Of a DNA stretch of 14,188 nt, positions 1 through 6,386 are shown piece after piece; within the stretch, counting starts at the first letter, position 1, and each line of letters begins with the position of its first letter. The notes under the pieces are model-generated. The model was not told where the DNA came from, searched no databases, and saw only the letters and a list, made by a program, of their open reading frames with translations. Both the position numbers and the translations under genes were made by a program. Source of the stretch: Balneolia bacterium. Lineage in GTDB: Bacteria > Bacteroidota > Rhodothermia > Balneolales > Cyclonatronaceae. The stretch covers positions 1-14,188 of the forward strand of contig PXAI01000360.1 in the NCBI GenBank assembly GCA_003567135.1, in the 5' to 3' direction.

Positions 1-402
1 CAAAAGCTAAAAGAGCAGATTAGAGCCTTCATGATACCACACCGACCCGACCGAAAGTACCCCCGAAGAACCAAGCAAGGTAAATATCGCAAATATAAAT
101 AAAGTTAGTGCCATTACCTTCTAAGGGGGAGAAGATAAAGCATTGATTTTATTTAGCACAACGCAGCGGAGGTTTAGCCATTTTATCCCAACCGACGGTT
201 TTTGGGTTGCCTGGCGTTTGTGCGACAGCCGGCGCATCCATACAAAAGGTAACGAACGCATTTACGAAACGATCGCTTATACAAGATACACCCCTTTATT
301 TTTCAATCTCAAAATTTGCCCGATTCCGCTTCATCTCCTACTTTACAATCTGATTATTGAAAGCCTGTACGGCATAAATCCCAATACCATTATACCGAAC
401 TC
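1..402. other. Intergenic region without a convincing gene
   Basis: No open frame here has recognisable protein features. A plus-strand frame from 143 runs into the M20 gene out of frame and looks random (rich in Arg, Cys and Ile, no domain). A minus-strand 35-codon frame (114 to 7) begins with a hydrophobic stretch, but it stops quickly and its AGAAGG lies only two bases from the ATG. A GC-rich island at about 156-240 stands out from the AT-rich flanks and contains an inverted repeat (see separate entry). The promoter of the M20 gene must lie in the 3' part of this region, but I could not pick one with confidence. Confidence 0.5.
156..223. repeat. Imperfect inverted repeat in GC-rich island
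   Basis: GCACAACGC (156-164) faces GCGTTTGTGC (214-223); the arms are complementary except for one bulged T. They enclose 49 bases with a smaller AACCG/CGGTT hairpin (190-200). The overall size (68 bp) and arm layout are vaguely like an integron attC site, but the arms do not fit the RYYYAAC/GTTRRRY core. Function unknown; it could be a degenerate mobile-element end or chance. Confidence 0.3.
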
Positions 403-1779
403 ATGTCTGAATTATTTGATTATATCGACAAAAACAAGGATCGTTTCGAATCTGAACTGTTTGAACTTTTGCGCATTCCCAGCGTCAGCACCGATTCATC
501 CCATAAAGAGGATGTGCATAAAGCTGCTAAATTCCTGTCCGATCATCTGAAGGAAATCGGGCTGAAAGATGTTGAAATCTGCGAAACCAAGGGCAACCCG
601 ATTGTGCTGGCTAAAAACCTGGAAGCCGGTCCGGATAAGCCGACCGTGCTTATTTATGGTCACTACGACGTACAGCCGCCCGATCCGCTCGATCTGTGGA
701 CTTCCCCTCCGTTTGAGCCGGTAGTGAAAGATGGCAAAGTGTATGCACGCGGTGCCAGCGATGACAAGGGTCAGGCGTTTCTGCATGTAAAGGCGATCGA
801 AGCGTGGCTCAAAACCGGCGGTGATCTTCCGGTAAACGTTAAGCTATTGCTTGAGGGCGAAGAGGAAATCGGTTCACCGAACCTGGTTCCGTTTTTGAAG
901 GAGCGAAAGGAAGAGCTCGCCTGCGATATGGTGCTCGTTTCCGATACCGCCATGTTTGCCAAGGATACACCTTCCATCACCTACGGCCTTCGCGGACTCG
1001 CTTATATGGAGCTCGAAGTTTTTGGTCCTGACCGTGACCTGCACTCCGGTGTTTACGGCGGTGCGGTGGTCAATCCCCTGAATGCGCTTTGCAGGATGGT
1101 TGCAAAAATGCAGGATGAAAACGGAAAAATTCAGATTCCCGGATTTTTTGATGACGTAAAAGATCTGACTCCCGAAGAACGTGAGGGCTACAAAAAGCTT
1201 CCGTTCGATGAAGACGGATGGAAAAAATCTATCGGGATTGAAGAAGCCGACGGCGAAGCTGGCTACAGTACGCTTGAGCGCAAAACCGGCCGACCAACCC
1301 TCGACATGAACGGAATGTGGGGAGGTTATCAGGGTGAAGGCGCCAAAACGGTGCTGCCGGCAAAAGCCGGGGCAAAAATCAGCATGCGACTGGTTCCAAA
1401 TCAGAACCCGAAGAAAATTGCGCAGCTTTTCGAGGATTATTGCAACGAGATCAAGCCGAAGGGTGTAAAAATCAAAGTTACGCCTCATCACGGCGGCGAT
1501 GCGGCAATGACCAATCTCGACTTTTACGGTCTGAAAGCAGCCGCAAAAGCGTTTAAGGATGTCTATCAAAAAGAGCCTCTCTTTACGCGCGAAGGCGGCA
1601 GTATCCCGATTGTGGCTGATTTTGAGCGCGTGCTCGGCGTGAATACCATCCTGATGGGATTCGGCCTGAACACCGACGCCATCCACTCGCCAAACGAGCA
1701 TTTCCATCTGGCGGATTACCATCGCGGTATCAAAACATCAGCCAGATTCCTTGAGGTTCTTGAGGATTTTAGTCCCTGA
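403..1779 (+). CDS. M20 family metallodipeptidase
   Basis: Predicted cytosolic di-zinc peptidase of the M20 (CPG2/ArgE/DapE) clan, closest in layout to the carnosinase/DUG1-type dipeptidases that release amino acids from dipeptides. At 458 residues it has the usual length. The catalytic set is complete: H87 and D89 in GHYDVQP, bridging D120 in ARGASDDKGQ, catalytic E154 and metal ligand E155 in EGEEEIGSP, D181 in SDTAMF, and H428 in NTDAIHSPNEH near the C-terminus. H214 in the HSG motif marks the lid/dimerisation domain (about 198-340). There is no signal peptide. The start MSELFDYID matches where family members begin; no Shine-Dalgarno sequence is visible. It stands alone on the plus strand and ends at a terminator. 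The dipeptidase class is secure; the exact substrate is not. Confidence 0.93.
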   Translation: MSELFDYIDKNKDRFESELFELLRIPSVSTDSSHKEDVHKAAKFLSDHLKEIGLKDVEICETKGNPIVLAKNLEAGPDKPTVLIYGHYDVQPPDPLDLWTSPPFEPVVKDGKVYARGASDDKGQAFLHVKAIEAWLKTGGDLPVNVKLLLEGEEEIGSPNLVPFLKERKEELACDMVLVSDTAMFAKDTPSITYGLRGLAYMELEVFGPDRDLHSGVYGGAVVNPLNALCRMVAKMQDENGKIQIPGFFDDVKDLTPEEREGYKKLPFDEDGWKKSIGIEEADGEAGYSTLERKTGRPTLDMNGMWGGYQGEGAKTVLPAKAGAKISMRLVPNQNPKKIAQLFEDYCNEIKPKGVKIKVTPHHGGDAAMTNLDFYGLKAAAKAFKDVYQKEPLFTREGGSIPIVADFERVLGVNTILMGFGLNTDAIHSPNEHFHLADYHRGIKTSARFLEVLEDFSP

Positions 1780-1801
1780 ACCTGAATAATTCTCTAAACT
1801 C

Positions 1802-1839
1802 AAAAAAGCCCGTTTTCTTTGTCGAAAGCGGGCTTTTTT
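1802..1839. terminator. Bidirectional rho-independent terminator
   Basis: The stem GCCCGTTTTC (1808-1817) pairs with GAAAGCGGGC (1824-1833) with one G-T wobble and a six-base loop. It is flanked by A6 on the left and T6 on the right, so it works on either strand. It lies 22 bases after the M20 stop and also downstream of aat, so it probably ends both convergent transcripts. Confidence 0.85.
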
Positions 1840-1882
1840 GTTCAGCCCAAGATATTCACAAAGCGAGTTTCCCGGTACGCCT

Positions 1883-1934
1883 GCCCGTTTTGCTGTAGAG
1901 ACGCGATGCATCGCGTCTCTACAGCAAAACGGGC
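1883..1934. repeat. Perfect 52-bp palindrome (REP-like repeat)
   Basis: Two 26-base arms are exactly complementary with no loop; the centre is GATGCATC and the inner half reads TAGAGACGCGATG on each side. The outer part of each arm (GCCCGTTTT / AAAACGGGC) also occurs in the terminator 75 bases upstream. The GTAGAGACGCGAT...ATCGCGTCTCTAC type of palindrome is, from memory, a dispersed intergenic repeat in several bacterial groups. It sits 21 bases beyond the aat stop, where the RNA hairpin could protect or pause the 3' end. No T-run follows, so it is not itself a standard terminator. Confidence 0.9.
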
Positions 1935-1955
1935 TTTCCATGCAAATAATCCGAT

Positions 1956-2540
1956 TCAGTCAAAACTCCGATTCAGCTTCAGCGCTTTTTTCAGCAGTTT
2001 TTCGTAGGTGTGATCCGGTATCTGGATGCATCCAAACTGACTGAGATGTTCGGTAAAAAACTGCACATCCCACAAAACAAATTCGCGCTCTACAAGATGC
2101 TGGTGGCAAAAAAGCAGCGCGGCTTTGTGGGCTTCGGGCTCATCCTGAAAAACAGATTCAGCGAAATAGGCGCCTCCCATGGCGATGCCGTACAATCCGG
2201 CCACTAACTTATCATCCGCAAAAACCTCTACCGAATGCGCGTGTCCCTGATGATGCAGCGCGGTAAATAAATCGATAATATCCTCACTGATCCAGGTGTT
2301 TGCTCGGCGGGCACATCCTCTTATCACATCCTCAAAACAGGTATTGACCGCCTTTGTGTAGCCCTTCGACTTGATTTTCCTGCGGGCTCGTTTGGGCATA
2401 CGAAACGTATCAACGGGAATAACTCCGCGTCTTCTGGCGGTATAAAAATGGATCGGTTCGCCCGGCTCGTCCGTATCAGCCATGGGAAACCATCCTGTTT
2501 CATACGCTTTCAGAATCGTTTCTGTAGTAAGTCTGTACAT
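1956..2540 (-). CDS. aat: Leucyl/phenylalanyl-tRNA--protein transferase
   Basis: Transfers Leu or Phe from aminoacyl-tRNA to proteins with N-terminal Arg or Lys, marking them for ClpS/ClpAP degradation in the cytoplasm. Family signatures in order (numbering from the ATG at 2540): LKAYETGWFPM (10-20), HFYTARRRGVIPVD (31-44), NTWISEDII (81-89), GHAHSVEVF (99-107), LVAGLYGIAMGGAYFAES (112-129) and LWDVQFFTEHLSQFG (156-170). E128 and Q160 fall where E. coli Aat has its functional Glu and Gln. The protein (194 aa) is shorter than E. coli Aat (234): the N-terminal segment ending in GGDLS is absent. A TTG eleven codons upstream (2573) is possible, but the ATG lines up with the conserved start of the domain. 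It lies 51 bases after plsC and is probably cotranscribed with it. Confidence 0.9.
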   Translation of the reverse strand: MYRLTTETILKAYETGWFPMADTDEPGEPIHFYTARRRGVIPVDTFRMPKRARRKIKSKGYTKAVNTCFEDVIRGCARRANTWISEDIIDLFTALHHQGHAHSVEVFADDKLVAGLYGIAMGGAYFAESVFQDEPEAHKAALLFCHQHLVEREFVLWDVQFFTEHLSQFGCIQIPDHTYEKLLKKALKLNRSFD

Positions 2541-2591
2541 GTTATATATCGAATCAGCGTTTGATGACGCCAAAATTAAGAAAAATCAGTA

Positions 2592-3377
2592 TCAAACGGA
2601 TACATCAATATTTTCCCTCTGAAACGTTTCCCGGTACTTCTCTTTGTAATCCCCACGGATTTTTTCGATCTGTTCTTCCATCGACTGCTCTGTAAGGCCG
2701 GTAAAGCGCACCGGCTTCATGTATTTGACCACAATTTTTCCCTTTTTTGTGATCAGCTTTGATCCGGGGCACAGCAGCAGCGCGTTGTCGATATAGGCCG
2801 GAATGATTGGATAATCCAGGTCCCGTGCCATCCTGAACGCGCCTTTCTTGAACGGTCCCACTACTTCCTTATGCTTTCGCGTACCTTCAGGTGCCACAAA
2901 AACCGAGAGGCCATCTTCCTTAACTCTGGTGTACGTTGACTTCAGTTTCTGAATACTTTTTTCAGAACTCGAGCGGTCAATAAAAATCTGTCCGGTAATT
3001 CTGCCGAGGATAAAGAAAAACGGGTTATACTGGATTTCCTTTTTCGCCACAAAGCGAACGTTGTGCATTTTCATCGCCAGCACAACAAAAAGATCGAGCG
3101 TTGAGCTGTGATTTACGATATAGACGCCCGGCTCATCCGGCTTGTACTCGCTGAAATCATTCTCAAATCGCACTCCCAGCAAAAAAAGTGATAATCTACC
3201 GAAACGGCTGCCGAATTCATTGATGAGCCAGTTATTCAGCCGGCCGAGTGAGATAACCAGCAAAAAAACGACTGTAATCGTCAGCAGAATTATTAACGCA
3301 AAAACGGCGATCGTCCCGAAAACGGAGCGCATCTTATCGGCAAAAGTAAACGTTACGTCAATCCCCTTATACGACAT
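2592..3377 (-). CDS. plsC: 1-acyl-sn-glycerol-3-phosphate acyltransferase (PlsC/LPLAT family)
   Basis: Inner-membrane enzyme that acylates lysophosphatidate to phosphatidate in phospholipid synthesis; this is the family role, the specific acyl acceptor is inferred. A strong membrane segment lies at about 19-43. The acyltransferase motifs follow in order: NHSSTLD (89-95, with catalytic H90 and D95), FIDRS (132-136, glycerol-phosphate binding), FVAPEGTR (160-167) and YPIIPAYI (189-196). At 261 aa the length is normal. The basic, charged C-terminus (about 230-255) is cytosolic. The ATG start has no Shine-Dalgarno sequence. aat follows 51 bases downstream; the 131-base gap upstream probably contains its promoter (TATCTTG at 3427-3421 is a weak candidate). 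It could instead acylate lyso-ornithine lipid or another acceptor. Confidence 0.88.
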   Translation of the reverse strand: MSYKGIDVTFTFADKMRSVFGTIAVFALIILLTITVVFLLVISLGRLNNWLINEFGSRFGRLSLFLLGVRFENDFSEYKPDEPGVYIVNHSSTLDLFVVLAMKMHNVRFVAKKEIQYNPFFFILGRITGQIFIDRSSSEKSIQKLKSTYTRVKEDGLSVFVAPEGTRKHKEVVGPFKKGAFRMARDLDYPIIPAYIDNALLLCPGSKLITKKGKIVVKYMKPVRFTGLTEQSMEEQIEKIRGDYKEKYRETFQRENIDVSV

Positions 3378-3508
3378 ATCCGTAATATCAAAGCCCTAAA
3401 TTCATATCATTGCCCAACATCAAGATAGAGATGATGAGCGATTAAAATAAATCTGATTTTAAGAACAGGTTTTCTCCGAACCTTCCCGGTGAAACTTGCT
3501 GATAATCT

Positions 3509-4138
3509 CTACAGCCTGAAACCAACTGATATAAGAAAACCGCTGTGCTTAGCCGATGATCCGGTATCCAGGCCCTGATCCCCGAAAAACTCCCCGAATA
3601 CGTGCAGATTGGTCAGGCTGTTTAAGATTTCCGGTTCGTACCGAATAGAAAGATCGAAATCAGACCAGCTCAGACCAAGTCCGGCCACAAAACCAACGTG
3701 AACTCCGCTGAAGACGCGGCTCATTTCGCCCCGGTCACCGTCTAAATCCTGCGTGGCGCCCATCAATAGCGAAATATAAGACCCCGCAGAAATGTACGGA
3801 CTGACTACCGCCGAAGGGCTCGGATAGTACTTCAGATAAACCGGAACCTCTGCGTAATTAACCTCCAGATCAAATCCCGAGGTGCTCCCCCCTTTCTGGA
3901 TAAAAAATATTTCGGGCTGCACGGACAGGTTAGATCTCAGCGGAATCTCAGCAAAAATCCCGCCGGCGAATCCGGTTCGAACTCCGAAATCATACTCCGC
4001 ATCTCCGGCAGCCTGGACATTCAAATCATAAAAACTGATGCCGCCCTTTATTCCGTATCGTATCTCCTGCGCGTACGAATGGCTGAACCCGATCAGGATC
4101 AGTTTAATAAAAACCGTAATTATGAGGAGCAGTCGCAT
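3509..4138 (-). CDS. Outer membrane beta-barrel protein (PorT/OMP_b-brl type)
   Basis: Small exported beta-barrel protein of 209 residues. A signal peptide covers 1-23 (hydrophobic core LLLIITVFIKLILIGF, likely cleavage after SYA). The mature part starts YGIKGGISFYDL, a typical first strand of this family. Alternating hydrophobic/polar strands with short turns follow, including GFAGGIFAEI, LSVQPEIFFIQKGG, YAEVPVYLKYY, VSPYISAGSYISLLMG, VHVGFVAGLGLSWSDFDLSIRYE and the last strand GFLISVGFRL. The QPEI...KGG and E[IV]P[VL]Y[LF]K phrases are characteristic of the OMP_b-brl_2/PorT-like group in Bacteroidota. The exact function is unknown; no catalytic residues are expected. It lies 49 bases after the HAD gene, so the two may share a transcript. 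Confidence 0.8.
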   Translation of the reverse strand: MRLLLIITVFIKLILIGFSHSYAQEIRYGIKGGISFYDLNVQAAGDAEYDFGVRTGFAGGIFAEIPLRSNLSVQPEIFFIQKGGSTSGFDLEVNYAEVPVYLKYYPSPSAVVSPYISAGSYISLLMGATQDLDGDRGEMSRVFSGVHVGFVAGLGLSWSDFDLSIRYEPEILNSLTNLHVFGEFFGDQGLDTGSSAKHSGFLISVGFRL

Positions 4139-4187
4139 CCACTTTTGTTTAAATTTTTCTCCGCGAATTGAAGCCGGTTTGAAGGAT

Positions 4188-4904
4188 TTATTTTATCAGC
4201 AACTCCGCAATGTTATCCCATTCACTCAGCACGTGATCGGCCGTCGTTTGATCTTTATCAGATTCGTTTACCCCCGTATATAAAATCGCACCCATCCCCA
4301 TAGCTTTTGCGCCGGTTATGTCGGTTCGCTGCATGTCGCCGATATGGAACGATCCGCTCACGCCGGTTCCTGTTTCCGAAAGCACTTTTTTATACATTTT
4401 AGGATGAGGCTTGCTCACGCCCACTTCATCACTGAAGGAAAATGCGGAAAAATATTGTAGGATGTCGTGCCCGTGTAGAAATTCCCTGAGGACGCGTCCC
4501 GGCGAAAACATGGTATCAGAAATAATGGCAAGCTTGTATTTTTCGGAGAGATGTTTCACGGCATCGGCCACTCCGGGCGCCAGATCGGGCGGGCCATCCA
4601 TCAGCGATTCCTCATAAATTCGTGTGATTTCGGCGGTCTCATTTTCTGAAAACCTGATCCCAAGTTTTTCGAGCGTAAACGCCACCAGTTCCGGTGAATT
4701 CGGCGTGCGCTGTTCATCAATCCAGATTTCATCAAAACGCTGGGAGGCATATGTATGCGCCTGGTCAATGCGATCTTTTGTGAGCGATTCGTTGTATCCG
4801 GCAGCCCGCTCGATTAGCGCATCATACCGCGCTTTATGACGCTCTTCGCCATTTGTGTGAGCTACCACAATGGTGTTCCAGAAGTCAATGGAAATCAGAT
4901 TCAT
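4188..4904 (-). CDS. HAD-superfamily hydrolase with atypical motif I
   Basis: HAD fold protein of 238 residues with a helical cap (about 15-105), cytosolic. Motif I is DFWNT (7-11): nucleophile D7 is present, but the second Asp of DxD, the general acid in phosphatases, is replaced by W9. Motif II is IISDT (127-131), motif III is K165 in GVSKPHPKMY, and motif IV is HIGDMQRTDITGA (187-199; D190 and D195). An aromatic at the W9 position recalls L-2-haloacid dehalogenases (DAYGT), and DLWNT-type sequences are common among unassigned HAD proteins, so the substrate and even the reaction are open. It is the first gene of a block leading to the beta-barrel gene; a candidate promoter lies at 4940-4969. 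Confidence 0.82.
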   Translation of the reverse strand: MNLISIDFWNTIVVAHTNGEERHKARYDALIERAAGYNESLTKDRIDQAHTYASQRFDEIWIDEQRTPNSPELVAFTLEKLGIRFSENETAEITRIYEESLMDGPPDLAPGVADAVKHLSEKYKLAIISDTMFSPGRVLREFLHGHDILQYFSAFSFSDEVGVSKPHPKMYKKVLSETGTGVSGSFHIGDMQRTDITGAKAMGMGAILYTGVNESDKDQTTADHVLSEWDNIAELLIK

Positions 4905-4939
4905 TGATGATGTTTATCAGGGTTAAATTTTCAGTTTTT

Positions 4940-4969
4940 CAAGATATGTACTCGCAACCGGGTTTCAAA
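4940..4969 (-). promoter_or_regulatory. Candidate Bacteroidota-type promoter of the HAD gene
   Basis: On the minus strand TTTG (4969-4966) is followed after 19 bases by TATCTTG (4946-4940), close to the TTTG-N17-23-TAnnTTTG pattern of Bacteroidota. It would start RNA about 30 bases before the HAD start codon. Judged by eye only; the second element differs from consensus. Confidence 0.3.
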
Positions 4970-4993
4970 CCGGATATGGTACCCAACCAAAGT

Positions 4994-5005
4994 GAAGTGC
5001 ACTTC
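4994..5005. repeat. 12-bp perfect palindrome GAAGTGCACTTC
   Basis: A perfect palindrome in the 132-base gap upstream of the HAD gene and just downstream of the 449-residue amidohydrolase. Near it, 4958-4973 is an imperfect palindrome (CCGGGTTT / AAACCGG) that overlaps the proposed promoter. Either could be an operator; a terminator role is unlikely because no T-run follows. Confidence 0.35.
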
Positions 5006-5036
5006 GTTTTATCCAAACTGATTTTTCCCGAATATT

Positions 5037-6386
5037 TTATCTCTGCTCTTCCCACTGGCGCACTTTCTCGCTGTACTTTTCGTAGAACTGGCGGTGCATA
5101 TCCATCATGTCGCTCATTCTTCCCTGCACAAAAACCTGCTCCACCTGCGTGCTGTACTCAATCGGATTTCCGGTTGTGATCAGCAGCGTGGCATCCTTGC
5201 CGGGCTCAAGCGTTCCTATGCGGTCATCCAGGCCAAGAATTTTTGCTGGATGTACCGTGAGTGCTTTCAGCGCCTCTTCAACAGGAAGGCCGAACGCAGC
5301 GGCGGCACCGGCTTCAAACGGCAGACGATTTACGTTGGCCGCGCCATAAGATCCGGCGATAGCGAACAACACGCCCGCTTCGTGAAGCTTCGCCGGAAGC
5401 TCGTAGCTCGTGTCGTACGACTCCCACCAGCGAAACGGCGAGGAAAGCACCGTAGTGAGAATCACGGGAATGTCTTTCTCCACGAGATGCCCGCCAACCA
5501 GATGCGCGTCGTTTCCGCCAAGAATAATCAGGCGGACGTTTTCCTCTTCAGCCCAGGTGATTGCATCCTGAATCTGGCGGACTTCATTTGCATTTACCAC
5601 GACCGGAACCTCGCCTTCGAATACCGGAATCATGGCGTGCCAGCGGGAATCAAAAGCGTGGCGGCGGTTTGTGTTGCCTTCATCCATTGCTTTTCTTGCG
5701 ATGTGATAGGCACGCGCATCGGCGAAAACCCCGCGAAGTTTTTTAACTTCACGATTATAATTTCGCTGATTGACCGGATTCGGCCAGTTTACAATTAACC
5801 CCGCTCCCGACTTCAGCGTCATTTCATCCCACGACCAGCCGTCCATTTTCATGGCGGCGGATTGTCCTGAGATGAGTCCCCCGTTTGGCGTGGTAACCGA
5901 AGTCAGCACTCCGGCTGAGCGCGCAACGCCAATATGCCGGCTCTCGGCATTAAACGCCCGCTCCACCATCACGTTGGGATTGATATCACCCTGCTCGTTG
6001 GTGTCAACAGTTAGCGTAACAGCACCGATTTCAAAAATACCCATGTTGTTCCAGGCGTCGATCAGGCCGGGATAAATATGGCGGCCGGAAACGTCCATTA
6101 CGATCGCGTCATCCGGAATTTCCAGGGATGCGCCGATGTCGGAAATCACGCCGTTCTCAAATAATATCACGCCGTTTTCAACAACGCCCTGATCGGAAAG
6201 AGTGTGAACCGTGCCGCCCGTAAGCGCAACCGGCGCGGTTTGTGGTTCGGCCGGAATTTGTGCATACGCTGATTTGCTGATCAGAAGCGCAGCAATCATT
6301 ACAATCATAAAACTGGAAAATCGGCTCATAATCCTGAAAAAGTTAGAAGTGAAACGTTTCTGAAGGGTTTTAGCTGCATAGTTCAT
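5037..6386 (-). CDS. Exported amidohydrolase-like protein with degenerate metal site
   Basis: Amidohydrolase-superfamily protein, 449 residues, exported. The signal segment is about 20-42 (MIVMIAALLISKSAYA, cleavage after A42). A beta-sandwich edge (52-105) leads into YPGLIDAWNNMG (106-116), where the usual HxH zinc motif is replaced by W112-N113-N114. The later His positions also look changed (PVVVNANE, 261-268), and the usual Asp is replaced in AIAGSYGAAN (342-351). The C-terminal LTVHPAKILGLDDRIGTLEPGKDATLL is canonical (376-402). It overlaps the upstream gene by one base (TAATG), and GGAGG (6398-6394) lies 7 bases before the ATG, so translational coupling supports this start; Met20 would give a more ordinary signal peptide. 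It probably acts with the upstream protein, perhaps as a non-catalytic partner. Confidence 0.85.
   Translation of the reverse strand: MNYAAKTLQKRFTSNFFRIMSRFSSFMIVMIAALLISKSAYAQIPAEPQTAPVALTGGTVHTLSDQGVVENGVILFENGVISDIGASLEIPDDAIVMDVSGRHIYPGLIDAWNNMGIFEIGAVTLTVDTNEQGDINPNVMVERAFNAESRHIGVARSAGVLTSVTTPNGGLISGQSAAMKMDGWSWDEMTLKSGAGLIVNWPNPVNQRNYNREVKKLRGVFADARAYHIARKAMDEGNTNRRHAFDSRWHAMIPVFEGEVPVVVNANEVRQIQDAITWAEEENVRLIILGGNDAHLVGGHLVEKDIPVILTTVLSSPFRWWESYDTSYELPAKLHEAGVLFAIAGSYGAANVNRLPFEAGAAAAFGLPVEEALKALTVHPAKILGLDDRIGTLEPGKDATLLITTGNPIEYSTQVEQVFVQGRMSDMMDMHRQFYEKYSEKVRQWEEQR

Noticed and set aside
7..114. 35-codon minus-strand frame with a hydrophobic N-terminus
   Set aside because: Too short to judge; the AGAAGG before its ATG is only two bases away, there is no neighbour context, and nothing shows it is translated. 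A small membrane peptide cannot be excluded.
143..550. Plus-strand frame of 135 codons overlapping the M20 start
   Set aside because: It runs out of frame into the conserved N-terminus of the M20 gene and shows no recognisable feature of its own.
874..1722. Minus-strand open frame of 282 codons inside the M20 gene
   Set aside because: It lies wholly antisense to a gene with complete catalytic motifs, has no domain features, and is explained by codon bias of the real gene.
1883..1934. Palindrome as the end of an insertion sequence
   Set aside because: No transposase or second terminal repeat nearby; it is better described as a stand-alone palindromic repeat.
1819..2044. Small plus-strand frames across the terminator/palindrome
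   Set aside because: They translate through a terminator and a perfect palindrome and overlap the 3' end of aat; such frames arise from the repeat itself.
2541..2573. TTG start extending Aat by eleven residues
   Set aside because: The ATG at 2540 fits the start of the conserved domain; the extension MASSNADSIYN has no family support.
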